Below are positions 1-8,204 of a stretch of DNA of 64,000 nucleotides, piece after piece. Each line of letters opens with the position of its first letter. Position 1 is the first letter of the stretch. A program made the position numbers and the translations under genes. Location of the stretch: the NCBI GenBank assembly GCA_002342805.1, contig DDQW01000093.1:1-64000 (forward strand). The letters are read 5' to 3'. The notes beneath the pieces are model-generated. The model did not search any database and was not told the DNA's origin. It was given only the letters and a program-made list of their open reading frames with translations. Source of the DNA: Clostridiales bacterium UBA2432. GTDB lineage: Bacteria; Bacillota; Clostridia; Lachnospirales; Vallitaleaceae.

Positions 1-1
1 G

Positions 2-43
2 GCAGATAAGATTGATGCATATGAAAAGAGACATGCAGGTTAA
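2..43 (+). CDS. 3' end of an unidentified gene entering from the left edge
   Basis: An open frame runs from the window edge to a TAA at 41-43 and encodes a 13-residue hydrophilic tail ending in YEKRHAG. It is convergent with the kinase gene to its right, and a strong terminator hairpin follows 46 bp later, which is what a real gene end would look like. The tail is too short to assign a family, and a chance open frame cannot be excluded. Confidence 0.35.
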   Translation, partial: ADKIDAYEKRHAG

Positions 44-89
44 TAAAATATACGTCATTCCATTTCGCTTACTGTTTCATGCATTCAAA

Positions 90-160
90 AAAAGACCATG
101 CAACGGATTCCAAACTCGCTGAGCTCAGACAGTGGAATCCTTCTTTTGCATGGTCTTTTA
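90..160. terminator. Long bidirectional intrinsic terminator
   Basis: A 14-bp perfect stem pairs 90-103 with 146-159. Inside it a second 8-bp stem pairs 105-112 with 133-140. The outer arms start in A-runs and end in T-runs, so it can stop transcription from both sides. It lies between the gene tail at the left edge and the end of the YesM-type kinase gene. Confidence 0.85.
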
Positions 161-205
161 TTTTCATTTTAAAACAATACAGCTTATGGCAAAACGCAAA
201 TTTTA

Positions 206-1786
206 TTAACCTGCATCTCGTGATTTTGATAGTTTTAGGGTGACTCTTGTGCCTTGATTTTTTTGTGATTGGATGTTGAGGCCATAGGCTTCACCACAAA
301 AGAGTTTGATTCTCCGATCGACATTTTTTAGTCCGACGCCACCTAATTTAGTTTTTGTTGAAAGGGGCAGGTCTTCCGTCATGCTGTTGCTCTCGGTTTC
401 ACTGTCAAAGCCAATGCCATTGTCTGTGACAATAATGAGTACATTATCATTTTCATCTATTACATCGATATTAATGACACCGCCGCCATCCATATCCTTT
501 ATGCCGTGATAGATTGAATTCTCAACTATGGGTTGAAGAATAATTTTAGGGACAATGACTTCGAGTATTTTTTCATCGATTGTTATACGATAATCCAATT
601 TATCTTGATATCGTTGCTTTTGTATAAACAAATATTGTTTGACATGTTCGATTTCGTTTTTCAGGCTCGTTGTTTCTTTTCCCTGATTAAGAGAAAGCCG
701 GAAAAATTGCGCCAATGTTTTGGTGATTTCAATGACATCTTCTTTCTGATTGAATTCAGCCATCCATACTATGGTATCCAGTGTATTGTATAAAAAATGC
801 GGATTAATCTGGCTATACATTGCGTTCATTTCATAGTGATGAATTTCTTGTTCCCTCCTTTGAATTTCTGCTGTCAAGCGTTTAAGAATAACACTGGTTA
901 CTAGAACGACGACTAAAATAATCGATATTCCAAAAATCACGGTTTCTAAGACCTGTCTTCTCAATATGGTTAATGCGTCAACGGAAGAAACGGCAACTAA
1001 TGTCCAATCCGTATTGCTCATCACATAATGATTCTTCAAGGTTGAAGAACCCTTTTGATACCCAATTGGGGTATTTAATATTTGAACCAAAGAATCTTTT
1101 AGATTTTCATTCTCATAATATGCTTTGTCTTGATGAAAAACCACATCTTGATTGTCATTAAGAATATAGGCATAGCCCTCTTCGCCCAGATGCAAATCCA
1201 TAAGGTATGTTTCTAAAGCTGTATAAGGTACATCAATGACAGCCACACCTATATTATGGCCATTTTCATTAACGATTTCTTGACTTAAAGATATAACCCA
1301 TAAATCATTATCCATTGAAAACGGCTGCATTCTAGCGGATGTCAATGTTGGCATATCATTATGAATCGCTTCCATATACCATGTTTCTTGCATCATATCT
1401 TCTGACATGGACATATCTAATTTTTCTTCATTCGAAAAAACATTTCCGTCTTTTGAGATGATGATAATGGATTGAAGCGTTGCATCGGACTTCATCATGT
1501 TTGTAATTAGCTGACGAATTCGTTCTTCATAAACTTGATTTTCAAGATTATCTTCGCCACTAAAGTATTCGATGACATCCTGATTGTTTACGAGTGTATT
1601 CGAGATAACATTTAGCTTATCTACATAAACTTCAAGGTATTTTCCGCTTTGATTGACTGCCATTTTCGTGGACATAACCGATTCTTCTACAAGTACATTT
1701 GTCAAGGAGTAATATAAGATAAATCCCACAAGAAGAATACTTAATGTTCCGAAAATCAAATATATCCATGTAATTTTCTCTTTCAT
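206..1786 (-). CDS. YesM/LytS-type sensor histidine kinase
   Basis: This 526-residue membrane kinase should sense an extracellular signal and phosphorylate the adjacent YesN-type regulator. A transmembrane segment spans about residues 8-28, an extracellular Cache-like sensor about 30-275, and a second transmembrane segment about 277-300. The His_kinase motif NPHFLYNTLD carries the phosphoacceptor His, and the HATPase follows with VENSIYHG (N box) and DNGIGF (G1). The start has an AGGTGG ribosome site. The regulator gene ends 11 bp upstream, and the msrAB and ccdA genes precede that, so all four look like one operon with the kinase last. The ligand is unknown. The family often controls sugar uptake, but the neighbours here suggest an envelope thiol or oxidant cue, which is inference. 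Confidence 0.9.
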   Translation of the reverse strand: MKEKITWIYLIFGTLSILLVGFILYYSLTNVLVEESVMSTKMAVNQSGKYLEVYVDKLNVISNTLVNNQDVIEYFSGEDNLENQVYEERIRQLITNMMKSDATLQSIIIISKDGNVFSNEEKLDMSMSEDMMQETWYMEAIHNDMPTLTSARMQPFSMDNDLWVISLSQEIVNENGHNIGVAVIDVPYTALETYLMDLHLGEEGYAYILNDNQDVVFHQDKAYYENENLKDSLVQILNTPIGYQKGSSTLKNHYVMSNTDWTLVAVSSVDALTILRRQVLETVIFGISIILVVVLVTSVILKRLTAEIQRREQEIHHYEMNAMYSQINPHFLYNTLDTIVWMAEFNQKEDVIEITKTLAQFFRLSLNQGKETTSLKNEIEHVKQYLFIQKQRYQDKLDYRITIDEKILEVIVPKIILQPIVENSIYHGIKDMDGGGVINIDVIDENDNVLIIVTDNGIGFDSETESNSMTEDLPLSTKTKLGGVGLKNVDRRIKLFCGEAYGLNIQSQKNQGTRVTLKLSKSRDAG

Positions 1787-1797
1787 GTATTCACCAC

Positions 1798-2568
1798 CTA
1801 CTCACGTTTTTCCTTCTGTATTTTTTTCTTATATCTATTGGGGGAATCACCATAGTGTTTTTTAAATAATGTCGAGAAATAATTCGGATCACCAATCCCT
1901 ACTTTTTCTGCAATTTCATAATTCTTAAGATCTGTGGTCAATAAGTAGATTTTACTTTTTTCGAGTCGTTGATGAAGCAGGTAATCACTAAAAGGAATTC
2001 CGAATAATTTTTTAAAAAGAGTACTCATATAACTCGTATTTAAACCCATTCGCTCTGCAAGGTTGTTCAAGGAAAAATCAATATCAAACAAACATTCTTC
2101 CAAAATATTAGAAATCTGCTGTTTATAGCCAATGGCTTCATCACTGTTTTTATCCATTTCTTGAATGATTTTGTAAATTTCTTTGAGTTTTCTATCCTCT
2201 TGAATCTTAAGAACAAGTTTCTGAATAAGCTCCTGTACATCATCTTTAGATACAGGCTTGAGGACATAATCTTCCACGCCGATTTTTACAGCCTCTTTCG
2301 CATACTCAAAATAATCATATCCGGTAATTATAGCAATCTTAATCCACGGCCAATTGGCCTTCACTTCTTTTGAGAAGTCAAGGCCATTGATTTTTGGCAT
2401 ATTTATATCACATAAGATAATATCCGGTTCTTCTTTTTTTACAATTTCCAATCCACTTTGTCCATTATCCGCTTCAAAAATAAGCGCAATACCTAATTTT
2501 TCATAGGAAATCAGTGAAACGATACCTTTTCGGATGAGAGCTTCATCATCAATTACTAATAATTTCAT
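1798..2568 (-). CDS. YesN-type response regulator with AraC DNA-binding domain
   Basis: This 256-residue regulator has an N-terminal receiver domain (about 1-120) with an acidic DD pair at residues 7-8, phosphoacceptor Asp54 in CDINMP, and Lys in LKPVS. After a short linker, about residues 150-250 form two AraC-type helix-turn-helix units; the pattern NYFSTLFKKHYGDSPNRYK is the usual AraC C-terminal signature. The start follows GAGGTGACCT. It sits 11 bp downstream of msrAB and 11 bp upstream of its cognate kinase. Co-operonic placement with ccdA and msrAB suggests it controls methionine-sulfoxide repair. As I recall, streptococci have a comparable pairing of MsrAB with a two-component system. 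Target genes cannot be read from the sequence. Confidence 0.9.
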   Translation of the reverse strand: MKLLVIDDEALIRKGIVSLISYEKLGIALIFEADNGQSGLEIVKKEEPDIILCDINMPKINGLDFSKEVKANWPWIKIAIITGYDYFEYAKEAVKIGVEDYVLKPVSKDDVQELIQKLVLKIQEDRKLKEIYKIIQEMDKNSDEAIGYKQQISNILEECLFDIDFSLNNLAERMGLNTSYMSTLFKKLFGIPFSDYLLHQRLEKSKIYLLTTDLKNYEIAEKVGIGDPNYFSTLFKKHYGDSPNRYKKKIQKEKRE

Positions 2569-2579
2569 AGGTCACCTCA

Positions 2580-4127
2580 TTATTTTACTAGTGCAATTAA
2601 TTCGCCATAACCTCCTGCTTCCATCTCTTCTAAGGGAACAAAACGAATGGATGCAGAATTAATACAATATCTTAATCCGCCTTTATCTATAGGACCGTCT
2701 TCAAACACATGGCCCAAATGTGAGTCTCCAACCCGTGAACGCACTTCCGTACGTTTCATATTAAACGAAGTATCCGTATCATAATGAACAACTTCTTCAA
2801 CAATTGGCTTAGTAAAACTCGGCCAGCCACATCCGGAGTCATATTTATCCTTAGATGAAAATAGTGGTTCACCGGTAGCTACATCCACATAAATTCCCTG
2901 TTCATAACTATCAAAATATTCATTCGAAAAAGCACCTTCTGTTGAATTGTTTTGCGTCACCTCATATTGAATGTCTGTCAACATTTCTTTTAGTTTATCA
3001 TCACTTGGTTTCGAGTAGTTATCCGGATCAATAAACACCACTTCTTCTTCTAGTTTATCCATATCCACATGGCAGTAACCATTTGGATTCTTCTTCAAGT
3101 AGTCTTGGTGATATTCCTCTGCTACATAAAAGTTATCTAAGGGAAGATTTTCAACTGCAATCGGTTTTTCAAATTTTTCCTGTTCAAGAGCTAATAAGGA
3201 CTCAATGAGACTAGCATCTGTCTCTCTATTATAGTATATACCAGTTCTGTATTGATTTCCAACATCATTTCCTTGTTTGTCTACACTTGTCGGATCAACA
3301 ATTTTCAAGTAATATCCAATTAACTGTTCCAAGGATATTTTGGATTCATCATAGGTAACTTTTACTGTTTCTGCATGACCTGTATTCTTATAAATAACTT
3401 CTTCATAGGATGGATTTTCAGTTGTTCCATTTGCATAACCACTCACTGCATCCTGAACACCCTCGATTCGTGAAAAGTATTCTTCAACACCCCAAAAGCA
3501 TCCACCTGCAAAGTAAATGGTCTGGATCGATTCATCTTTTCCTAAGGCCTGGCTAATATTGGATTGTGTATTCATAGTTGTATTCATAGTTGCATTCGTA
3601 TCCGAACTTGCGAATTTTTCAAAAATTTCGTGATTGGATTTATGTCCCGGTAATGCCTCAATAAGTTCTCCTTGGGCTCCAATAAATACGGATGTCGGAA
3701 CCGCTCGAACATTAAGTTTTTTGCTCAATTCGGCTTTTTCATCAAGTAGAACAACGATGTTTTCATACTCAAGTGTCTTAAACCACTCTGTAAAATCTTC
3801 TTTAGACATTTCACCTTTTTCACCTGGTGTTATCACGGTAAAAACAGTAAAGTCTGTCTCCATTGCAGATAATTCATCGACTTCAGACAATCCTGCTAGA
3901 CATATGGAACACCAAGATGCCCAGTATTTGAGATATACTTTTTCTCCTTTAAGGTCTGATAACCGATGTACATTGCCCTCTAGATCCATCAGCTCAAAAT
4001 CCGGAGCCAAAACAAGATTGCTCTCCATCATTGTCTCTTCCGTGTCATTTGTTGTTGCTCCACATGCTGCCAAAATCAAGATTACACTCATTAAACCTAG
4101 TGCTAATTTAAATAATTTCATTTTCAT
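2580..4127 (-). CDS. msrAB: Trifunctional thioredoxin-like/MsrA/MsrB lipoprotein
   Basis: This 515-residue lipoprotein should reduce both diastereomers of methionine sulfoxide in exported proteins. The signal peptide ends in a lipobox with Cys22. A TlpA/redoxin domain (about 36-170) carries the CSIC active site, Cys73 and Cys76. A Thr/Asn/Met-rich linker follows. MsrA begins near 203 with GGCFWG (catalytic Cys210), and MsrB (about 370-505) has SGCGWPSF, HLGHVF and catalytic Cys488 in RYCIN. The order matches Neisseria PilB and the Gram-positive CcdA/MsrAB2 systems. The upstream ccdA gene, 17 bp away, would supply electrons from cytoplasmic thioredoxin to the redoxin domain. AAGGAGG precedes the ATG. 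Enzyme identity is firm; the electron route is inferred from context. Confidence 0.95.
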   Translation of the reverse strand: MKMKLFKLALGLMSVILILAACGATTNDTEETMMESNLVLAPDFELMDLEGNVHRLSDLKGEKVYLKYWASWCSICLAGLSEVDELSAMETDFTVFTVITPGEKGEMSKEDFTEWFKTLEYENIVVLLDEKAELSKKLNVRAVPTSVFIGAQGELIEALPGHKSNHEIFEKFASSDTNATMNTTMNTQSNISQALGKDESIQTIYFAGGCFWGVEEYFSRIEGVQDAVSGYANGTTENPSYEEVIYKNTGHAETVKVTYDESKISLEQLIGYYLKIVDPTSVDKQGNDVGNQYRTGIYYNRETDASLIESLLALEQEKFEKPIAVENLPLDNFYVAEEYHQDYLKKNPNGYCHVDMDKLEEEVVFIDPDNYSKPSDDKLKEMLTDIQYEVTQNNSTEGAFSNEYFDSYEQGIYVDVATGEPLFSSKDKYDSGCGWPSFTKPIVEEVVHYDTDTSFNMKRTEVRSRVGDSHLGHVFEDGPIDKGGLRYCINSASIRFVPLEEMEAGGYGELIALVK

Positions 4128-4144
4128 GATTTTTCCTCCTTCTT

Positions 4145-4822
4145 CTATTGCATCAACCGTTCAAACCATCCAACAATTACCATTAAGTTATCTGTCATTA
4201 AAACCAGTCCCATGATAATAATTAAGACACCACCTACGATTTTTATTTTTTCTAAATGTTTATATAAACCTTTTACGCGTTTAAGTAGAACATCTGAAAA
4301 AACTGCAATAATTAAAAATGGTATCATTAATCCAATGGAATATATCAACATTAAGATGCCACCATAAAGTGCACTACCTTCACTAGCAGATAAACCTAGA
4401 ATTGCTACAAGAACGGGTCCTATGCAAGGCGTCCAGCCAAAACTAAATGTAAACCCTAAAAGATAAGCACCAATAATATCCGATTTTCCTGTTCGTTTTA
4501 AATGTACTTTTTTCTCTCGATTAAGGAGCTTGAGTTTTAATAAGCCAATTTGGTTCAATCCTAATATTATAACAATAAGACCTGCAAAACGGATGAACCA
4601 CTCACTATATAAAACGCTACCAATGGCCCCAGCTCCAAATCCTAGTAATATAAAAGATGTCGATAATCCAGCAACAAAGACAGCCGCTTTAATGATTGGC
4701 TTGGATAACTCTCCTTCAGTAAAATACCCTATATATATGGGAATTACCGGTAAAATACACGGACTAAAAAACGAAAGTAAACCTGCAACAAATACGGTAC
4801 TGATATATAAACTGTCAATCAT
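4145..4822 (-). CDS. ccdA: CcdA-type thiol:disulfide transmembrane reductase
   Basis: This 225-residue polytopic membrane protein belongs to the CcdA/DsbD-beta family. It opens with FFSPCILPVIPIYIGY, the family's first-helix motif with a redox Cys, and has GWTPCIGPVL in a later helix with the partner Cys. About six hydrophobic helices are visible. It moves reducing equivalents from cytoplasmic thioredoxin to an extracytoplasmic redoxin. The likely partner is the MsrAB fusion encoded next, since no cytochrome c maturation genes are present. I chose the ATG at 4822 because GGAGGTG sits seven to eight bases upstream; the in-frame GTG at 4831 lies inside that ribosome site. Confidence 0.9.
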   Translation of the reverse strand: MIDSLYISTVFVAGLLSFFSPCILPVIPIYIGYFTEGELSKPIIKAAVFVAGLSTSFILLGFGAGAIGSVLYSEWFIRFAGLIVIILGLNQIGLLKLKLLNREKKVHLKRTGKSDIIGAYLLGFTFSFGWTPCIGPVLVAILGLSASEGSALYGGILMLIYSIGLMIPFLIIAVFSDVLLKRVKGLYKHLEKIKIVGGVLIIIMGLVLMTDNLMVIVGWFERLMQ

Positions 4823-4930
4823 AAAGATCACCTCCAGAAACTTTAAATTTCTTATCTATTTCTATTATAGTCTATCGTCTTGCACTTTGACATAGATTCT
4901 CATTACCATTTTCTCGAATCTGATTGGGAT

Positions 4931-4961
4931 AAAAAAAACGGATGCATCTGCATCCGTTTTT
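4931..4961. terminator. Bidirectional terminator
   Basis: A 9-bp stem pairs 4938-4946 with 4949-4957 around a very tight loop, flanked by an A-run on the left and a T-run on the right. It lies directly after the stop codon of the small membrane protein gene at 4972-5235 and upstream of ccdA, so on the minus strand it separates the two transcripts. Confidence 0.85.
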
Positions 4962-4971
4962 GTGTCCTTAT

Positions 4972-5235
4972 TTAGTATCCATAACTTGATAAGCCTGCAA
5001 ACATTGCCGCTCCGAAAATCACAAAGAATATAACTTGAAGTATGATCGCTATGAGTAAGAAAATTAATGCTGCCTTAAAATAATTCGCTTTACTCGGTTG
5101 CGTTCCACTTCCAAATGCCCATACAAACATCATAATAATATTTACAATTGGAATTAGCATAATAAGCATAGTAACGAACCATTCGCCAACAGTTACCTCG
5201 TTGTGTTGTAACTGATTGTAATTTTGATTGTCCAT
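4972..5235 (-). CDS. Small two-helix membrane protein of unknown function
   Basis: This 87-residue protein has a hydrophilic Asn/Gln-rich N-terminus, a hydrophobic segment at about 17-42 containing IPIVNIIMMFVWAFG, a short loop with PSKANYFKA, and a second hydrophobic segment at about 50-80. The WAFGSG...PSK..YFKA pattern is familiar from small uncharacterised Firmicute membrane proteins, but I cannot give it a function. GAGGAGG precedes the start with good spacing, and a terminator follows the stop, so it looks like a single-gene transcript. Neighbours on both sides point outward and do not inform its role. Confidence 0.75.
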   Translation of the reverse strand: MDNQNYNQLQHNEVTVGEWFVTMLIMLIPIVNIIMMFVWAFGSGTQPSKANYFKAALIFLLIAIILQVIFFVIFGAAMFAGLSSYGY

Positions 5236-5312
5236 ATTAAATTCCTCCTCTTTCTTAATATACTTTTCATTATATAGTAAAATATGATAATTTTCTATGC
5301 TCTTTGAAGAAT

Positions 5313-5341
5313 TTTACAAAATATACATATCATGATATACT
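5313..5341 (+). promoter_or_regulatory. Sigma-A-type promoter for the small acidic protein gene
   Basis: TTTACA at 5313-5318 and TATACT at 5336-5341 are separated by 17 bp and lie about 50 bp before the ATG at 5391. The flanking DNA is very AT-rich, so chance matches are possible, but the spacing and distance to the gene are ideal. Confidence 0.6.
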
Positions 5342-5390
5342 ATACATAGTAAACAATACTAGAAATTAAGTTTTATAAGGAGGTATTTAT

Positions 5391-5606
5391 ATGACTTATT
5401 TTTCAAATTCTTTAGGAAGAACTGATATGATTGCATGGTTATCTCTTCAGGACAAAGAGTCAATAAATTATGATGAGATGTCAGATGATGAAATTCGTGT
5501 TCTATATGAAGAACGTCGTAAAGGCTCTGATGATTATATTGACGACTATAACGAAGCACCGGAACCATTTGATGACAAACCTGATATTGACGAAAAAACA
5601 CGATAA
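5391..5606 (+). CDS. Small acidic cytoplasmic protein, unknown function
   Basis: This 71-residue protein is strongly acidic, with Asp/Glu concentrated in the middle (YDEMSDDEIRVLYEERR) and the C-terminal third (DDYIDDYNEAPEPFDD). There is no signal peptide, transmembrane segment or cysteine. A very good AGGAGGT ribosome site lies six bases before the ATG, a promoter lies upstream, and a hairpin terminator follows the stop, so the unit looks genuinely expressed. I do not recognise the family. It converges on modC, the last gene of the nif operon. One possibility is a small protein that binds a basic partner or nucleic-acid-binding surface, but nothing in the sequence proves this. Confidence 0.65.
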   Translation: MTYFSNSLGRTDMIAWLSLQDKESINYDEMSDDEIRVLYEERRKGSDDYIDDYNEAPEPFDDKPDIDEKTR

Positions 5607-5614
5607 TTATTTTA

Positions 5615-5640
5615 AGCTCCCACGATGTTGGGGGCTTTAT
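5615..5640. terminator. Terminator between the acidic protein gene and modC
   Basis: A 7-bp stem with one G-T pair joins 5615-5621 and 5630-5636. TTATTCTATT follows on the plus strand, giving a modest terminator for the small acidic protein gene. On the minus strand the following tract is only moderately T-rich, so termination of the nif-mod transcript here would be weaker. Confidence 0.65.
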
Positions 5641-6710
5641 TCTATTAAGATGAGCTTCTCTTCAGGAAAAGAAACATAAACCGTCTCTATCATTGCGTGT
5701 ATATGCTTCCATCGTTCATTCGATATGTCCCACTGAAGTGTCGATTCCGAGAACCCTTGCTTTGTTACAATCTTAAAATAAACCATGACACGAAAGGGCG
5801 ATTGAGCAATGTTAACAATATGAATTTTAAAACTGTTTTTTTTCATACCTTTGCTTTTATCCCAACGAATATGATGGGCTCGTATACCAATCGACGTTAA
5901 TCTACGCGCTTGCCTCTTATCCAATTCTATATGACACTTCCAATCCCTACAGTAAATCGATCCTTTATTTTCTTCCTTATATTTCTCAACTGAACATATG
6001 TTTTTACACCCAGTAATCTGGGCAACTTCAAGACATTTGGGGTGTTCAAAAATCGCTTCTTTTTCTCCATATTCAAGTACCTGGCCCTCATGAAAAATTG
6101 CAAGCTCTTGACACAGGCGATAGGATTCATGAATGTCATGAGAAACCACAATGGATTGTCCGTCATATTTGTCCAACAAATTTTTTAACTGATGTTCCAT
6201 CCGGCTTCGTAAATGTAGGTCAAGGGCAGAGAAAGGTTCATCAAGCAGCAATATTTCCGGTTCCAAAATCAATGCTCGCGCAATTGCAACCCGTTGTTGT
6301 TGCCCTCCCGAGAGCTCTGCGGGATATCTTTTTCTCATATCTTCCATATGAACGATTTGCAAATAGTCATGAACACGTTGTCGGCGTTCTTCTTTGTCAA
6401 GATGCATCATTCCAAATGCCACATTTTCTTCAACTGTCATATGGGGAAATAGAGCATACTTTTGAAAAAGAAATCCAACATATCTTTGACTCGGTGGAAT
6501 CCATATATTTTTTTGACTATCATAGACACATTTACCGTTGATGATGATTTGGCCAGAATCAGGTTTTTCTAGCCCCGCAATACACATCAAGGTCATACTT
6601 TTGCCGGCTCCTGACGGACCTAAAAAACCAACAACACTTTCATTGGTCTCAAAATCCACAGCTAAATTAAATGCATCAAATTTTTTTTGAATATGTACAG
6701 ACAGTTCCAT
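5637..6710 (-). CDS. modC: Molybdate ABC transporter ATPase
   Basis: This 357-residue protein powers molybdate import. Walker A is GPSGAGKS near residue 32, the ABC signature is LSGGQQQRVAIARAL, and Walker B is ILLLDEPFSALD, with the switch His in IVVSHDIHES. The last ~120 residues form a divergent MOP/TOBE-like regulatory region. AGGTGA precedes the start. It is the final gene of the nitrogenase operon, 19 bp after modB, which links Mo uptake directly to Mo-nitrogenase synthesis. The combination with a ModA lipoprotein and ModB makes the molybdate assignment strong, although tungstate transport cannot be excluded from sequence. Confidence 0.92.
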   Translation of the reverse strand: MELSVHIQKKFDAFNLAVDFETNESVVGFLGPSGAGKSMTLMCIAGLEKPDSGQIIINGKCVYDSQKNIWIPPSQRYVGFLFQKYALFPHMTVEENVAFGMMHLDKEERRQRVHDYLQIVHMEDMRKRYPAELSGGQQQRVAIARALILEPEILLLDEPFSALDLHLRSRMEHQLKNLLDKYDGQSIVVSHDIHESYRLCQELAIFHEGQVLEYGEKEAIFEHPKCLEVAQITGCKNICSVEKYKEENKGSIYCRDWKCHIELDKRQARRLTSIGIRAHHIRWDKSKGMKKNSFKIHIVNIAQSPFRVMVYFKIVTKQGFSESTLQWDISNERWKHIHAMIETVYVSFPEEKLILIE

Positions 6711-6729
6711 AAGATCACCTACTTCACCT

Positions 6730-7398
6730 TTATTCTCGAATATACTTTTGACTATACTCTAACCAATAATTCATTAATGAAATCATGCCTATGGATAACA
6801 TACAAATGATGAATACCCAAATCAAGGCTTCTTGATCGTTGCCGGATTCGGATGCAAAGAAAATTGCAATCGGCATCGTTCGCGTTTCACCAATAATGCT
6901 TCCGGCAATCATTAATGTCGCTCCAAATTCACCCATGGCTCTTGCAAAGGCTAACACACTCCCTGCTGCAAGGCCCGGCCATGCCAAAGGAAGAAGAATT
7001 TTAAAGAAGATTCTTTTTTCAGAGGCACCTAAAGTTTTGGCTGCTTGTATATAAGATCGGTCAACCTGCTCAATGGCACTTCGTGTTGTTTTATACATTA
7101 AGGGGAAGGCAACTGTTGAAGCCGCGATAACATTACCCCACCACGTAAAAACAATTTGAATTCCCATCTCATAAAGCATACTTCCTAGAATGCCACGGCG
7201 TCCAAAGATTAGTAATAAAAAAAAGCCGACAACTGTCGGTGGTAGAACCAATGGCAGATTCAGCAGTCCATCAATAATCCCTTTTCCGGGACCTTTGTAA
7301 AACGCCATTTTATAGGCAATATATGTTCCAATAAAAACAGTCAGTACTGTAGCCGTTATTGCTGTTTTTAATGATATCCAAAACGGAGAAAAATCCAT
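6730..7398 (-). CDS. modB: Molybdate ABC transporter permease
   Basis: This 222-residue integral membrane protein forms the molybdate channel. About five hydrophobic helices are visible, and the EAA loop that docks ModC reads AAKTLGASEKRIFFKILLP. The sequence LPPTVVGFFLL near residue 55 is typical of ModB. The ATG at 7398 is preceded by GAGGTGAGGG; an in-frame GTG at 7407 lies within that ribosome site and is less likely. It is 12 bp downstream of modA and upstream of modC in the nif operon. Confidence 0.92.
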   Translation of the reverse strand: MDFSPFWISLKTAITATVLTVFIGTYIAYKMAFYKGPGKGIIDGLLNLPLVLPPTVVGFFLLLIFGRRGILGSMLYEMGIQIVFTWWGNVIAASTVAFPLMYKTTRSAIEQVDRSYIQAAKTLGASEKRIFFKILLPLAWPGLAAGSVLAFARAMGEFGATLMIAGSIIGETRTMPIAIFFASESGNDQEALIWVFIICMLSIGMISLMNYWLEYSQKYIRE

Positions 7399-7410
7399 AA
7401 CCCTCACCTC

Positions 7411-8187
7411 TTATCTTATTTCGCTAAACCCATATGTTGCAAATATCTGTTGCGCTTCTTGGCTTAACATGAATGCTTCGAATTCTAACGTTTCCTTTTT
7501 AGCTTCAGCTGTTTTTAATCTCGCCATTGGATAAACAATCGGTTGATGAGTATCGGCATCTGCCGTTTCAACAATTTTCACCTTTTTTTCAATAAGAGCA
7601 TTGGTCTTATAAACCATACCTGCATCAGCTTCTCCTAATGCAACCCATGTTAATACTTCCTTCACATCTTTTGCTAAAACCGTCTTGTTTGGCATCTGTT
7701 GATCGATTCCATAGTAGCTTAATACTTCTTGAGCATAAGTCCCTGCCGGAACACTATCCGGTTCTCCCATTGCAAAAATGATTGCCGAATTATTGGCCAA
7801 GTCCCTAATTGAATCAATACATTCACTATCATAAGGTGTAATCAAAACAAGTTCATTGGTAACAAGCGTTTCATATTGATTATCTATAAGATATCCTTCT
7901 TCCATTAGTTGATCCATATGAATGCGTGAAGCAGATATGAAAATATCAATATCAGCGCCTTGTTCAATTTGGCGCCGCAATGATCCGGAGGAACCGGACT
8001 GAAGAAGGATGTCTATGTCAGGATTTTCTTCTTGATATACACTTTTTATGTCTTCCATGGCTTCAAACATACTCGCTGCTACTGCTATCTTGATTTGAGC
8101 CTTTTCTGCCTTCACTGTACACCCCATCAAAAGAAGGATTGACGCAAATAAAGGGATACACCTAGCTATGAGCTTTTTATTTTTCAT
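7411..8187 (-). CDS. modA: Molybdate-binding lipoprotein
   Basis: This 258-residue extracellular solute-binding protein has a lipoprotein signal with Cys23 in LLLMGC. The mature part begins with IKIAVAASM and contains SGSSGSLRRQIEQGADIDIF, the ModA oxyanion-binding signature. Later GEPDSVPAGTYA and ADAGMVYKTNA match the family. It is 17 bp downstream of nifV, so the transporter is transcribed with the nitrogenase genes. ModA proteins bind molybdate and often tungstate; the choice of Mo here follows from the Mo-nitrogenase context. Confidence 0.93.
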   Translation of the reverse strand: MKNKKLIARCIPLFASILLLMGCTVKAEKAQIKIAVAASMFEAMEDIKSVYQEENPDIDILLQSGSSGSLRRQIEQGADIDIFISASRIHMDQLMEEGYLIDNQYETLVTNELVLITPYDSECIDSIRDLANNSAIIFAMGEPDSVPAGTYAQEVLSYYGIDQQMPNKTVLAKDVKEVLTWVALGEADAGMVYKTNALIEKKVKIVETADADTHQPIVYPMARLKTAEAKKETLEFEAFMLSQEAQQIFATYGFSEIR

Positions 8188-8204
8188 CTTTAATCGTCTC
8201 CTTT

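Noticed and set aside
3634..4215. A 193-residue open frame on the plus strand
   Set aside because: It is antisense to the N-terminal part of msrAB and the end of ccdA, with no ribosome site or recognisable domain.
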